64,000 nucleotides of DNA from Pseudanabaena sp. (GCA_003249015.1 QBLS01000003.1:124001-188000), one strand, 5' to 3'. Shown: positions 1 through 8,256, counted from the stretch's first letter. Numbers and translations: made by a program. Notes: a model not told the origin generated them from the sequence alone.

Positions 1-113
1 AATATGCAACTAGAGCTGTTTTACAAAGTGCTACTGATCAAGGATTTATGATTGAAACACAGGAAATTCTAGAAGATGGCAATATTCGGATCGTAGTGGG
101 ACGCTGGGCTTAA
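1..113 (+). CDS. Ycf35/DUF1257 family protein, C-terminal end only (partial)
   Basis: The reading frame is open from the left edge (first full codon at base 3) and stops with TAA at 111-113, leaving 36 residues. They contain the pattern QGF-x9-EDG-x-IR-VV-x-RW just before the stop, which I recognise from the C-terminus of the cyanobacterial and plastid Ycf35/DUF1257 family. The function of that family is not settled. Start, N-terminus and promoter lie outside the window. The call rests on a short tail and is therefore moderate. Confidence 0.55.
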   Translation, partial: YATRAVLQSATDQGFMIETQEILEDGNIRIVVGRWA

Positions 114-132
114 CGGAAATTTATCAAAGAAT

Positions 133-315
133 TTACTCGGAGTTGCGAAATAAGCTTAAGACTGGAATACAAGCTCCAACGCAAGAGGCGATCGCGCCAA
201 TACCCGAAAAAACATGGGGAGCTTGGGTGTACTTGACAATTTCATCAGTTGCCAGAGGCAGGGTCAGGAGCAGCATACACGACACACCTAAGCGAACTGC
301 TAATTGATGAATCAT
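133..315 (-). CDS. small putative membrane protein
   Basis: A 60-residue frame starting at the ATG read from 315. A longer version from 381 adds 22 residues, but a weak CAGG ribosome-binding motif about 8 nt upstream favours the shorter start. Two hydrophobic stretches (about residues 8-22 and 37-56) suggest one or two membrane segments. I recognise no family. It is convergent with the Ycf35-like gene and is preceded by a 200-bp gap holding a terminator. It could be spurious; length and hydrophobicity are the only support. Confidence 0.3.
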   Translation of the reverse strand: MIHQLAVRLGVSCMLLLTLPLATDEIVKYTQAPHVFSGIGAIASCVGACIPVLSLFRNSE

Positions 316-440
316 GATTAATACCTGAAAACTATAGAAACATAGATACCTCACACTATGCTCCCTCAGAGGGATCGTCATCTACATATAGGTGGATATG
401 CTATCTGGCAGGGCATTAATTTGTGTAGAACCAAAGAATC

Positions 441-489
441 AAAAAAGATGACAAAAGCCTTGCTGAGCAAAGCTTTTGTCATCTTTTTT
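441..489. terminator. strong bidirectional terminator hairpin
   Basis: Arms 441-458 and 472-489 form an 18-bp perfect inverted repeat with a 13-nt loop. The A-rich outer part of the left arm becomes a U-tract on either strand. No gene ends immediately before it on the + strand, so it may end read-through from the left or an unannotated transcript. Confidence 0.7.
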
Positions 490-563
490 TGTTTTGATCT
501 GAGCCCCAAGTGCTGTAGTAGTCATTAGTCACTTGTATTAGGACAAAATCAAAACCCTAGGAG

Positions 564-592
564 CGAGTGGTGGCGTATCGCGCCGCCACTCG
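564..592. repeat. GC-core palindrome downstream of the EAL gene
   Basis: Arms 564-575 and 581-592 pair (one G-T wobble) around TATCG. It is flanked by AAAACCCTAG on the left and AAGTGCTGTAT on the right, both recurrent flanks of the intergenic hairpin family in this window. It sits just after the 3' end of the minus-strand EAL gene, so it may also act as a terminator. Confidence 0.7.
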
Positions 593-613
593 GTTGCTTG
601 AAAAGTGCTGTAT

Positions 614-1372
614 CTATAAATTGCTGAGCGTTGCCAAATTTTGAAACATTGGCTTAGCAAAGTAATAGCCTTGAAATAGCTCAATCCCAAAAGACTGGAG
701 AACACTCAACTCCTCATAGGTCTCTACCCCTTCAGCAATCACCGTTATATTTAACTCCTTACATACCTGCGTAATTCCACGTACGATCGCCTTACGTTTT
801 TTATTTTGATCAATGTCTCTAATTAGCCCCATGTCTAGCTTGACTAGATCGGTTTGGATATCGGCTAGTAGATTCAGTCCTGAGTAGCCTGCCCCAAAAT
901 CATCGATCGCTGTGAGAAATCCTCTTTGTCGATAGTACTGAATAATCTCTCGAAGATGTGCTTGATCGGTTATTCTTTCTCCTTCAGTAATTTCAAAAAT
1001 AATCCGATCTATAGGAAATCCGTAGGCTTCAGCAGCCTCAATCGTAGTACGAATGCAAAGCTCAGGGTTATAAACGGCATTGGGCAGGAAGTTAATGCTT
1101 ATGTAAGAACTGATGTTCAGCTTAGCTCCTAGCTGTACGGCTTTGACTCGACAGGCTTGGTCAAAGCGATACCGATTTTGATCATTGACTCTACCTAATA
1201 TTTCGTTGGCTGGTTCTTGATTTATTCCCCTGATTAAAGCTTCTTGAGCAAATACCTTTTTAGAGTTTGTATTGACGATTGGCTGAAATGCCATAGTAAA
1301 TTCAAATTCTAATCCCGCCCCTTTCGCACATTCTGCACAACCGATCTTTTGAGGTTCTTGATGTCTGTTCAT
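614..1372 (-). CDS. EAL-domain cyclic-di-GMP phosphodiesterase
   Basis: A 252-residue stand-alone EAL protein, predicted to hydrolyse c-di-GMP to pGpG in the cytoplasm. The catalytic set looks complete: EAL at residues 44-46 (in EALIRG), the Asn of INFLPNA, the Glu of FEITE, DDFGAGYSG, the Lys of VKLDM, the Glu of IAEGVET and the Gln of FQGYYFAKP. An N-terminal CxxC (Cys12, Cys15) precedes the domain and could be a metal or redox site. I chose the ATG at 1372; an in-frame TTG at 1396 would add 8 residues, and neither start has a clear ribosome-binding site. No GGDEF or sensor domain is attached. It is probably monocistronic. Confidence 0.9.
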   Translation of the reverse strand: MNRHQEPQKIGCAECAKGAGLEFEFTMAFQPIVNTNSKKVFAQEALIRGINQEPANEILGRVNDQNRYRFDQACRVKAVQLGAKLNISSYISINFLPNAVYNPELCIRTTIEAAEAYGFPIDRIIFEITEGERITDQAHLREIIQYYRQRGFLTAIDDFGAGYSGLNLLADIQTDLVKLDMGLIRDIDQNKKRKAIVRGITQVCKELNITVIAEGVETYEELSVLQSFGIELFQGYYFAKPMFQNLATLSNL

Positions 1373-1958
1373 GATGAGACAACCAAATATTTCCAAAGAC
1401 TACTGTTCATTTCTACTAAAGACTGATGGTTTGTTCTTCGACTATGATATTTGATATCAAGGATATTTATATAAGTAACTAGGCGCAATTAAATATAAAA
1501 CTCCGAGATACTTGGCACATACACAGCATGTGCTAAAGGTTTTGGGTCTATTTTTTAGGATTGTGCTTAGCTACTGAGAAAAATCCTAAAAACTATGATT
1601 TTGAAATAAATTTGGGGATTTTTAGTGAATTTGGCTGTAAAAATCTCTGAATTGGTTACTTAAATTTTTGTGTAGTAAAGGGTGATTCTATAGCAAAGCA
1701 AGAGTTAGTTAGTACAAATCAAAACCCAAGAATCGAGTGGCGGCACGGAGCGCCGCCACTCGCCTTCTGGTTTTATGTCTTAAGCAAAACTTTTTTGCTA
1801 TAGAAAGTGTTAAGCCCTGTATTCGCCGAAATTAGGAACTAGATTTTGATTGTAAAGTCTATACAGAAATCAACTTCAAGTCACTAACACAAAAAAATAG
1901 CTATGCCATTTGTTGGTATTAGTTACCTCTTTTAGTAATTTTTATAAAATTAGTTTCT
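1373..1958. other. 586-bp intergenic region with one complete hairpin element
   Basis: This gap between divergent genes holds no convincing gene. Near 1471-1502 there is a solo AAGTAACTAGGC...AATTAAA end like the terminal repeats of the elements at 4563-4671 and 34343-34444. At 1688-1803 there is a full hairpin element, listed separately. The remainder is AT-rich and should contain the promoters for the EAL and CAP genes, which I could not pin down. Confidence 0.5.
1688..1803. repeat. 116-bp MITE-like element, terminal repeat CTATAGCAAA (family E1)
   Basis: The element starts with CTATAGCAAA (1688-1697), ends with its reverse complement (1794-1803) and carries a central palindrome with arms 1734-1744 and 1752-1762. 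It is nearly identical to 4792-4906 outside the hairpin. Inside the hairpin both arms differ between copies, yet each copy still pairs. It has no coding capacity. This structure is typical of a non-autonomous mobile element. Confidence 0.75.
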
Positions 1959-2507
1959 ATGAGATCAGTTTTCTCTTCCTTTGGTTGTTTACTTGCATTA
2001 AGCTCCATACCAGCGATCGCCCTAGAAGTAATTACCCAGTCTGCGATCGCCCAGAACAGTCAAATTATGCCGATCTCCACAAGGCAAAAACTTGTTCAGG
2101 CAAATAGAGCTACTAACTTCGATGAGGAACTACTAAGACTAACTAATTTAGAAAGAAAGAAACTGGGGCTAGCACCACTCAAACTCTCGCCTCAACTAAA
2201 GCAAGCCGCCCAGTCCCATGCCAAGGATATGGCAACTAATGGATTTTTTAGCCACACAGGGCTAAATGGTTCAAGCATAGGCGATCGCGCGAAATCATCA
2301 GGGTATAGATACGCTGTAGTCGGTGAAAATCTAGCCGCAGGAAGGGCAACTCCAGAGGGGACGATAAGACAATGGATGAACAGTCCAGGACATCGTGCCA
2401 ATATTTTGAATAATGCATTTACAGAAATTGGCTTTGGATATGCCAACGCCCCCAACTCTCGCTATCGACATTATTGGGTGCAAGTACTAGGCAGACCACA
2501 GCGATAA
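1959..2507 (+). CDS. secreted CAP/SCP-domain protein (YkwD-like)
   Basis: 182 residues with an N-terminal hydrophobic segment (about residues 5-30, with AIALE and AIAQN as possible cleavage regions), then a CAP domain from about residue 53 to the end. Recognisable family blocks are the NLERKKLGL helix, HAKDMATNGFFSHTG, GENLAAG, QWMNSPGHRANIL and EIGFGYA. The family is extracellular or periplasmic; bacterial YkwD-type proteins are widespread but biochemically poorly defined. The ATG at 1959 is the first in frame. The gene is flanked by intergenic palindromes and is probably a single transcription unit. Confidence 0.88.
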   Translation: MRSVFSSFGCLLALSSIPAIALEVITQSAIAQNSQIMPISTRQKLVQANRATNFDEELLRLTNLERKKLGLAPLKLSPQLKQAAQSHAKDMATNGFFSHTGLNGSSIGDRAKSSGYRYAVVGENLAAGRATPEGTIRQWMNSPGHRANILNNAFTEIGFGYANAPNSRYRHYWVQVLGRPQR

Positions 2508-2555
2508 GAAACTCAATGAAGATGGCGCGGTGCTCCGTGCTATGTAAAAACAACT

Positions 2556-2574
2556 AGCGGCGCTTTGCGCCGCT
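2556..2574. repeat. short GC-core palindrome
   Basis: AGCGGCGC (2556-2563) pairs with GCGCCGCT (2567-2574) around TTT. It is a short member of the window-wide hairpin family, placed between the CAP gene and the pseudouridine synthase gene. Confidence 0.6.
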
Positions 2575-2610
2575 GCTCATAAACTTGCCTTTTGCTACGT
2601 TCGGAAATTG

Positions 2611-3210
2611 ATGAAGAATCGTTACATTATCTTTTACAAGCCCTACGGTGTCCTTTGTCAATTCCGCGATCTTAGTGCCTCGCCAAAGACTACCCTGTCA
2701 GAGTATATCGACGTACCTAATGTTTATTCAGTTGGTAGATTGGATTTTGATAGCGAAGGCTTACTACTGCTTACTGATGACGGGCAACTCAAACATCGTT
2801 TAATTGATCCCCAGTTTGAACATCCTCGCACCTATTGGGTTCAGGTAGAAAGAACTCCCACAGCCGAAGCTTTACAGAAGTTGGGTGATGGAGTCACTAT
2901 CCAAGGTTATCGGACTAAGCCAGCGATCGCCAAATTACTAGATACAGAGCCAGATTTGCCCGATCGCGATCCCCCCATTCGATTTAGAGCCAATATTCCC
3001 ACAGCATGGATCGAACTGACGCTAACTGAAGGTAAAAACCGTCAAGTCCGAAAAATGACCGCCGCCGTCGGATTTCCCACCTTGCGACTAGTGAGGGTAG
3101 CGATCGCCAACTTGCATCTGCATGGATTGGCGCTAGGCGAATGGAGAGAATTGTCAGAACAAGAGCTTAAGGAGCTAAAACTAAAAGTGCTGTCGCGCCG
3201 ACAGCGTTAG
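2611..3210 (+). CDS. rluE: RluE/RsuA-family rRNA pseudouridine synthase
   Basis: 199 residues, the length of the compact RluE subgroup, which isomerises one uridine in 23S rRNA. The family catalytic motif is visible as [14 protein letters not shown] (about residues 42-55, catalytic Asp in RLD). The opening block [14 protein letters not shown] and the late motif [10 protein letters not shown] also match. No S4 domain precedes it, again RluE-like. I use the ATG at 2611; a TTG at 2608 is also in frame. Its last 30 bp overlap the convergent lipoate-ligase gene. The exact target uridine is inferred only from subgroup resemblance. Confidence 0.87.
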   Translation: MKNRYIIFYKPYGVLCQFRDLSASPKTTLSEYIDVPNVYSVGRLDFDSEGLLLLTDDGQLKHRLIDPQFEHPRTYWVQVERTPTAEALQKLGDGVTIQGYRTKPAIAKLLDTEPDLPDRDPPIRFRANIPTAWIELTLTEGKNRQVRKMTAAVGFPTLRLVRVAIANLHLHGLALGEWRELSEQELKELKLKVLSRRQR

Positions 3211-3900
3211 AGCTTCGATGAGCCTAGCTCTCAGCGAAGCTTCTGATAAGTCGCTTCCCCATTGACGACTTGTTGGCATTTCTTGGTGTTCTGCAAATAT
3301 CTCTTGGCAACCAATTACAGGTACAGAGCCTGAAAATATTTCTGTGAGTAAAGAGTAGTCTGGGGCGATCGTGATCGAGCCATGCTGCAATACCGAATTG
3401 TGCCGATAAACTTGAGCGCTACCAATCAGTTTCCGCCCATCCGCAACCACAAGATCAGCATTAGTCGCTGTCGAGAAACAACTGGGATTGTGGATATAGC
3501 CCTTGCCCGAAGTCCCATAGCTTAAACTGATCCCCAACTGAGCAAACCCTTGGATCAAAAATTTACAGATATACTCATACACTTCCCGATGCGATCGCGG
3601 CTTTCCTGCGGTATTCACCTTAGTAATCACAGCGTAAACCAGATCGCCCTTGTGTAACACCGCCCTTCCCCCCGTAGGACGGTGCACAATATCAAGTCCA
3701 TGTTTTTGAGCGATCGTCTTCCAAGCTTCAGGATATTGTTTTTGATGAAATCCTAGGGAGATGGCGGGAGATGACCAGTCTTGAAACCTCAAGATTGACG
3801 AGGCTTGGGGATTTTGACTATGTTCATCCAGTAGCAAGCTGTCCAGCGCCATCTGTTGCTCACCTGACATCTCTCCATACTTCAATAGTTGACAAACCAT
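3181..3900 (-). CDS. lipoate-protein ligase A family protein
   Basis: 239 residues of the biotin/lipoate protein ligase fold, which transfers lipoyl or octanoyl groups to E2 or H proteins. Diagnostic blocks are [10 protein letters not shown] (about residues 74-83) and the [16 protein letters not shown] stretch with the conserved Lys, followed by HGSI. In a photosynthetic organism it should serve the glycine-cleavage H protein and the 2-oxoacid dehydrogenase E2. Whether it acts as LplA, LipM or LipL cannot be told from sequence. The ATG at 3900 is clean. Its 3' end overlaps the end of the convergent pseudouridine-synthase gene by 30 bp, which is unusual but plausible. Confidence 0.85.
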   Translation of the reverse strand: MVCQLLKYGEMSGEQQMALDSLLLDEHSQNPQASSILRFQDWSSPAISLGFHQKQYPEAWKTIAQKHGLDIVHRPTGGRAVLHKGDLVYAVITKVNTAGKPRSHREVYEYICKFLIQGFAQLGISLSYGTSGKGYIHNPSCFSTATNADLVVADGRKLIGSAQVYRHNSVLQHGSITIAPDYSLLTEIFSGSVPVIGCQEIFAEHQEMPTSRQWGSDLSEASLRARLIEALTLSARQHF

Positions 3901-3929
3901 AGAAAATTCAGGGTAGGTTCATAAAGCAA

Positions 3930-3954
3930 AAGGGCGACGCTTCGCGTCGCCCTT
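3930..3954. repeat. GC-core palindrome
   Basis: Arms 3930-3940 and 3944-3954 (AAGGGCGACGC and its complement) pair perfectly around TTC. It sits between two minus-strand genes, downstream of the YbjN-like gene, where it could act as a terminator lacking a strong U-tract. Confidence 0.65.
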
Positions 3955-3982
3955 GATTGGAATTTTCTCTAGGGGCTAAAAC

Positions 3983-4447
3983 CTAAGCACCAAAATTTTC
4001 TTCCAAATACTCATCGTTTTCGTCAGCGATCGCTGCCACAATTGTAATGATCCGTGATATTTCGGACGGAGAAAGGTCTTCAACAGAGCGTGAAGCTAGC
4101 ACTAGCACCTGATCATTTTGGATCGCATAGCGAGCTTCAAAGGTATCAGCCGCATTTTTTTCCAACAACCATCGGGTCATTCTTGCTTCATCCTTAAACG
4201 GAGCCGCAAGAACCTTAGAAAAAACCGTAAAAGTGTCACTAGGCTCAGTGCCAGTAATATTAACCACTACCTCTACAGTGCCGTACTGAAATTTCCAAGT
4301 GTCTTCAGTCTGGTTCTCAAGCGCTGAGTTATCCGCATCCATGCTAGCGATAACGGTTTGGATCGTCTGCACAACTTGGTTACTAGGTAGTGCAAAACTA
4401 GACTCTGCTTCTACAGTTAATGTTGGCGATTCTGTTGTGAAGGTCAT
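3983..4447 (-). CDS. YbjN-domain protein
   Basis: 154 residues resembling the YbjN / type III-chaperone-like fold common in cyanobacteria. I recognise an alternating alpha/beta pattern, the WKFQYGTVEVVVNI strand pair, a central LLEKNAADTFEARYAI and the closing acidic helix DENDEYLEENFGA. No signal peptide or membrane segment is present. The molecular function of these proteins is unknown; proposed roles are peptide binding or regulatory. The gene is probably monocistronic, starting at the ATG at 4447. It could also be described simply as a conserved hypothetical. Confidence 0.65.
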   Translation of the reverse strand: MTFTTESPTLTVEAESSFALPSNQVVQTIQTVIASMDADNSALENQTEDTWKFQYGTVEVVVNITGTEPSDTFTVFSKVLAAPFKDEARMTRWLLEKNAADTFEARYAIQNDQVLVLASRSVEDLSPSEISRIITIVAAIADENDEYLEENFGA

Positions 4448-4562
4448 ATTGGGATATCTAGTTACTTTCTGCCATTAGTGTATAGCAAACATCAGCCACT
4501 CTGATGCGAATTTACAATTAGCTAAGTGGGGCGACAAAACCGCCCCACTAATTCTCTAATTA

Positions 4563-4671
4563 TCTAAGTAGCTAGGCATAAGTAAACTAAAAACCAAAAA
4601 ATTTGTTCCGCCCGCGTAGCGGGCGGAACAAATTCTGATTTTAGGTTTTAATTAAGCCCAGCTACTTAGAA
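4563..4671. repeat. MITE-like element with AAGTAGCTRGGC terminal repeats (family E2)
   Basis: TCTAAGTAGCT at 4563-4573 is repeated inverted at 4661-4671. The centre is a perfect 16-bp palindrome, arms 4600-4615 and 4619-4634, around GTA. A related element with the same ends and a different central hairpin lies at 34343-34444. There is no coding capacity. Confidence 0.65.
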
Positions 4672-4708
4672 TCTGGAACCGTATTCGCTTGTCCGATGTA
4701 CCAATACC

Positions 4709-4742
4709 AATTCACAGAAGTGTGACTACACTTTTGTGAATT
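4709..4742. repeat. imperfect AT-rich hairpin
   Basis: AATTCACAGAAGTGT (4709-4723) pairs with 4728-4742 with one G-T pair around GACT. Unlike the others it lacks the GGCGC core, so it may be a different element or a regulatory structure upstream of the protease gene. Confidence 0.5.
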
Positions 4743-4791
4743 AAAGCCCAAACCCAGTAAAGGTTTTTCAATGAAGAAATGGCAGTAGATG

Positions 4792-4906
4792 TATAGCAAA
4801 GCAAGAGTTAGTTAGTACAAATCAAAACCCAAGAAGCTAGTGGCGGCGCGAAGCGCCGCCACTAGCCTTCTGGTTTTATGTCTTAAGCAAAAAAAGTTTT
4901 GCTATA
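4792..4906. repeat. 115-bp MITE-like element, family E1, second copy
   Basis: It is bounded by TATAGCAAA (4792-4800) and its complement (to 4906). The stretch after the left end and the TTCTGGTTTTATGTCTTAAG block match the copy at 1688-1803. The hairpin arms (4836-4849 and 4853-4866) begin with GCTAG instead of CGAG on both sides, so the two arms have changed together. Confidence 0.75.
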
Positions 4907-5037
4907 TCATCCAAATGGCTATATTTGTGTTTCTAGTCACTTTGACCAAAATTCCTGTGCTAAAGTTAATTTAAATTTTTCAAACAAAATTTGCGAGGGC
5001 TAGTACCTCACTACACATCACTTTTCAGGAAGTTGAC

Positions 5038-6303
5038 ATGGCAAAAGGCGGACTTGTACTTGGTACAACAGCAGCAATGGCTGCGGCTGTAGCGGTGATC
5101 GGTTTTCAGCTAGCAAATCCTAGCATTGCCGCATTTAGAGATAGCCCTAAAGAAATCGTTGACGAAGCTTGGCAACTTATAAACCGAGAATATGTTGATG
5201 GTTCCTTCAACAAGACTAACTGGCGGCAAGTTAGAAAGCAGTATGTTGAGGATCGTGATTACTCATCTAAAGCTGAAGCCTATCGCTCTGTACGCGAAAT
5301 GCTAAAGCTGCTTAACGATCCTTACACAAGATTTATGGATCCTGAGCAGTTCAAGAGTATGCAGATTGATACTTCAGGAGAGCTGACTGGGGTTGGTATT
5401 CAACTGGGGATGGATGAAGAGACTAAAAGGTTAACTGTTGTTGCCCCCATCGAGGATTCTCCAGCTTTTCGTGCAGGCGTATTGACTAAGGACGAAATTA
5501 CATCTATTGCCAACAAATCTACCGAAGGCATGGACATCAATCAGGCAGTTGCTCTGATTCGTGGACCTGCTGGGACAAAGGTAAAATTGGGGATCAAACG
5601 CGGTGATAAGCAGTTTGAGATTGAGCTAGAGCGTGCCAAAATTGAGATCCACCCAGTCAAGGCTGACTTAAGAGACACCAGTGTTGGCAAGGTTGGTTAT
5701 ATCAGGTTGCGGCAGTTTAACGCCAATGCGGCGAGCGATATGCGTAAAGTGATTCAAGATCACGTTAACAAAGGTGCGGTCGCCTTTGTAATGGATTTGC
5801 GCTCCAACCCAGGTGGATTGCTTTACTCCAGTGCGGAAATCGCCAGAATGTGGCTAGACAATGCTCCTATCGTTTCTACGATTGATCGCAAAGGTGAAAG
5901 CGAGCGCTTGACAGCTAATAGACAAGCTTTGACTAACAAGCCCCTTGTCGTTTTGGTGGATGGCGGTTCAGCAAGTGCTAGCGAAATTCTATCGGGAGCC
6001 TTACAGGACAACAAGCGAGCCTTAATCGTTGGTACTAAGACCTTTGGTAAGGGCTTAGTGCAGTCTGTTCACTCTTTGAGTGATGGTTCTGGTATGGCTG
6101 TCACGATCGCCAAGTACTTTACTCCCAGTGGACGTGATATCAATAAAACTGGTATCCAGCCCGATCGCGTAGTTGAGTTAACTAAGGAAGATCTTGAGAA
6201 GCTAAATAAAAATAGTGATCTAGTGGGTACAAGTTCTGACCCGCAGTTTGCTAAGGCTATAGACTTGCTAGCCAATGAGTTGCGTAGAGCTAATGCTCGC
6301 TAA
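5038..6303 (+). CDS. carboxyl-terminal processing protease, S41 (CtpA family)
   Basis: 421 residues: an N-terminal hydrophobic export segment (about 5-32), a helical region, a PDZ domain (about 115-200) and the S41 protease core. The catalytic dyad is visible as Ser313 in GSASASEI and Lys338 in TFGKG, 25 residues apart as expected. The family acts in the lumen or periplasm; CtpA matures photosystem II D1, whereas CtpB and CtpC paralogs have other or unclear substrates. I cannot assign the paralog with certainty. The ATG at 5038 follows GGAAG. A classic terminator follows immediately, so this is a single-gene unit. Confidence 0.92.
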   Translation: MAKGGLVLGTTAAMAAAVAVIGFQLANPSIAAFRDSPKEIVDEAWQLINREYVDGSFNKTNWRQVRKQYVEDRDYSSKAEAYRSVREMLKLLNDPYTRFMDPEQFKSMQIDTSGELTGVGIQLGMDEETKRLTVVAPIEDSPAFRAGVLTKDEITSIANKSTEGMDINQAVALIRGPAGTKVKLGIKRGDKQFEIELERAKIEIHPVKADLRDTSVGKVGYIRLRQFNANAASDMRKVIQDHVNKGAVAFVMDLRSNPGGLLYSSAEIARMWLDNAPIVSTIDRKGESERLTANRQALTNKPLVVLVDGGSASASEILSGALQDNKRALIVGTKTFGKGLVQSVHSLSDGSGMAVTIAKYFTPSGRDINKTGIQPDRVVELTKEDLEKLNKNSDLVGTSSDPQFAKAIDLLANELRRANAR

Positions 6304-6308
6304 CTAAC

Positions 6309-6336
6309 AAAAAAAGAGCCAACAGGCTCTTTTTTT
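6309..6336 (+). terminator. rho-independent terminator of the S41 protease gene
   Basis: The stem 6309-6320 / 6325-6336 (core GAGCC-AACA-GGCTC) ends in a T7 run and starts 6 nt after the stop codon. The A-rich left arm makes it bidirectional. Confidence 0.9.
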
Positions 6337-6342
6337 GTGACT

Positions 6343-6371
6343 AATGAGGCGACGTTTTGCGTCGCCTCATT
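6343..6371. repeat. GC-core palindrome
   Basis: AATGAGGCGACG (6343-6354) pairs with 6360-6371 around TTTTG. It lies between convergent genes right after a conventional terminator, so termination alone does not explain it. Confidence 0.6.
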
Positions 6372-6385
6372 ATGTTTAGGTTTTA

Positions 6386-6838
6386 CTAAGATTCGGTGTG
6401 GCGCGTTAAAGTTGCTTCCATCGTACTTTCGAGATTTTGACCAGCAATGATACCGCTAGTCAGGGTATAAACGTTGCTATCACGTCGGTACAGAGTTTGA
6501 AACCCTGTCCGCATTTTTTTATCTCCAATTACCCAGTAACGCTGAATGATCGAGTCAGGGCCAATTATGCCTTCCCCCTCAACTTTGCCTAGACTACTGT
6601 GATCTAACACAAAGGTAAAGCGTTTTTCATCAGAGTCTATCCTTCCTTTGTATGCCATTGTCAGCTCATCGCGATCGCCATTAGGAAAGGTTAACTTTGT
6701 GACCATAGTGAACCAAAAGTTGTCCCTTGACCAACCTACTAGAGTTTTACCCTTTACTTGAACTGACATCGAGTCTCGCTCTATCCAGTTGCCTTCTAGA
6801 AACCATTTTCCGGGTTGCACTAAAAAGGTATGCGCCAC
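6386..6838 (-). CDS. conserved hypothetical protein, beta-rich
   Basis: 150 residues read from a GTG at 6838. The next in-frame ATG (MSVQVKG) would drop 23 residues including the well-formed FLVQPGKWFLEGNW block, so I keep the GTG. The sequence is rich in beta strands (FWFTMVTKLTF, DELTMAYKGRI, KRFTFVLDHSS, SIIQRYWVIGD), suggesting a small barrel of lipocalin or DUF1579-like type. There is no signal peptide and no catalytic motif I know. It is convergent with the protease gene. Function unknown. Confidence 0.6.
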   Translation of the reverse strand: MAHTFLVQPGKWFLEGNWIERDSMSVQVKGKTLVGWSRDNFWFTMVTKLTFPNGDRDELTMAYKGRIDSDEKRFTFVLDHSSLGKVEGEGIIGPDSIIQRYWVIGDKKMRTGFQTLYRRDSNVYTLTSGIIAGQNLESTMEATLTRHTES

Positions 6839-7120
6839 AATGTTTTGTTTCTTAATCTACTATCTGAATTATTGCCTATTTTAGTACTTGTGAACAATCT
6901 AAAAATTTAAGAAATATAGTGATTCCCTTCCCAGTTAAGAAATAGCTGTAACCATTCTTGACACAGAAGATGAGTGGCGGCGATCAACAGAGGGCAAAAA
7001 TCAGTCAGTCGAGTACTTGCGATGCAACTCAATTAACCTCAAGTCTGCGATAATCTATGCTCACCAAAGTAATTAAGCCGCAATTGCATTGCAAACCTAA
7101 TTTATCTGGCTTGAATATAT

Positions 7121-7645
7121 ATGGAAAATGAGAAGATCAAATCACTACAAAATATCTTCAGTTCTAGACTCGACACATTGAGCCATCTCTTAACGTTAGC
7201 GGAGAGGCATTTCGGAACCGACGTGGAGTCTATATTGCAGCTTCGTATTGCTCCCGATATGTTTCCTTTCGGCACACAAATTGTATTTACTTGCAATCAG
7301 CCTCGTAACTTCGCATTGTGGTGCTTAGGACAGGCGGCGGACAACTTACCACCCAATGTAGCATCCCTAAATGAGGCGCGTACTCATATTTCATCCACTA
7401 AGGAACTATTAGCAAGTATCAACGTTACCGATGCTACGCTTGCAGAGATTAAGCGAATTGAACTTGGGCAGGGTTTATACCTCGAACTATCGGGACTCGC
7501 ATACGTGGATGATTTTCTAATGCCCAACTTTTACTTCCATTTGACTACAGCGTACGATATCTTGCGTATGGAAGGAGTAACCGTAGGGAAGCGCGATTTT
7601 ATGATGCATTTGATGCCTTTCGTAAAGAACCAAAGTACTTCCTAA
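7121..7645 (+). CDS. DUF1993 family protein
   Basis: 174 residues matching the DUF1993 family, a DinB-like four-helix fold. The clearest signature is the C-terminal block LMPNFYFHLTTAYDILRMEGVTVGKRDF (about residues 139-166). Function is unknown in this family. The ATG at 7121 fits. The downstream acetyltransferase begins 13 bp after the stop, so the two are probably co-transcribed. I noticed no HIP1 octamer within the gene, unlike most neighbours, which hints at recent acquisition. Confidence 0.8.
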   Translation: MENEKIKSLQNIFSSRLDTLSHLLTLAERHFGTDVESILQLRIAPDMFPFGTQIVFTCNQPRNFALWCLGQAADNLPPNVASLNEARTHISSTKELLASINVTDATLAEIKRIELGQGLYLELSGLAYVDDFLMPNFYFHLTTAYDILRMEGVTVGKRDFMMHLMPFVKNQSTS

Positions 7646-7658
7646 CATGGAGTGAGAA

Positions 7659-8129
7659 ATGTCATTATCTGAACCAATTAGCATTCAACAGCTTTCCGCC
7701 AATGATTTGGCACAGATGGAAGAATTATTAGCTGTCTTCAGTGAAGCTTTTGATGATTTTGATAACTATAGCTCGGCTCGTCCAAGCGCGTCATATCTTA
7801 AGCGTTTACTAAGTAGCGATTATTTCATTGCACTTGCAGCATTAAAAAATGGAGCAGTCGTTGGAGGTCTCGCTGCTTACGAACTTCAGAAATTTGAACA
7901 AGAGCGCAGTGAAATCTATATTTACGATCTCGCGGTTGCCGCAGATCATCGACGTGAAGGAATTGCCACAGCCTTAATTCAGGAATTAAAGAAGATTGCT
8001 GTTGAGCGATCAGCCTACGTTATTTACGTACAGGCAGATCTCGGTGATGACCCTGCGATCGCACTCTATACAAAGCTTGGTGTGCGCGAAGATGTGCTTC
8101 ATTTTGACATTGCTGTTGACTGTAAGTAG
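7659..8129 (+). CDS. AAC(3)-I-like GNAT acetyltransferase
   Basis: 156 residues strongly resembling aminoglycoside 3-N-acetyltransferase type I. Shared blocks are [44 protein letters not shown] (acetyl-CoA loop, R-x-x-G-I-A), [22 protein letters not shown] and HFDI. The full length matches the resistance enzymes. In a cyanobacterium it may be an environmental resistance gene or a housekeeping acetyltransferase of the same family. A ribosome-binding motif (GGAGTG) sits 9 nt before the ATG. It probably forms a two-gene unit with the DUF1993 gene. Confidence 0.85.
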   Translation: MSLSEPISIQQLSANDLAQMEELLAVFSEAFDDFDNYSSARPSASYLKRLLSSDYFIALAALKNGAVVGGLAAYELQKFEQERSEIYIYDLAVAADHRREGIATALIQELKKIAVERSAYVIYVQADLGDDPAIALYTKLGVREDVLHFDIAVDCK

Positions 8130-8138
8130 CTAGTAAAA

Positions 8139-8210
8139 GTCAAAGCCAGAAGATGAGTGGCGGCGCAAAGCGCCGCCACTCATTATTTCTTAGGCAAGGT
8201 TTACTTTGCT
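8139..8210. repeat. E1-like hairpin element, partly degenerate
   Basis: Hairpin arms 8153-8166 and 8170-8183 pair perfectly around AAA. The flanks CAAAGCCAGAAG and TTCTTAGGCAAGG...TTTGCT echo the E1 element but have diverged. It separates the acetyltransferase gene from the TetR promoter. Confidence 0.6.
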
Positions 8211-8222
8211 GGAGTCTGACTA

Positions 8223-8251
8223 TTGACACTGTACAGTCCAGACGGTATAGT
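8223..8251 (+). promoter_or_regulatory. near-consensus sigma70 promoter for the tetR-devB unit
   Basis: TTGACA at 8223-8228 and TATAGT at 8246-8251 are separated by exactly 17 bp, a near-perfect housekeeping promoter. The predicted start of transcription is near 8258, about 47 nt before the TetR start codon. Confidence 0.75.
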
Positions 8252-8256
8252 TATTT

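Larger units (their letters stand above)
4448..5037. other. 590-bp intergenic region carrying two mobile hairpin elements
   Basis: The gap lies between divergent genes and contains no ORF I would support. In order it holds an E2-type element (4563-4671), an imperfect AT-rich hairpin (4709-4742) and an E1-type element (4792-4906). About 130 bp remain before the protease start, where its promoter should lie. Confidence 0.55.
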
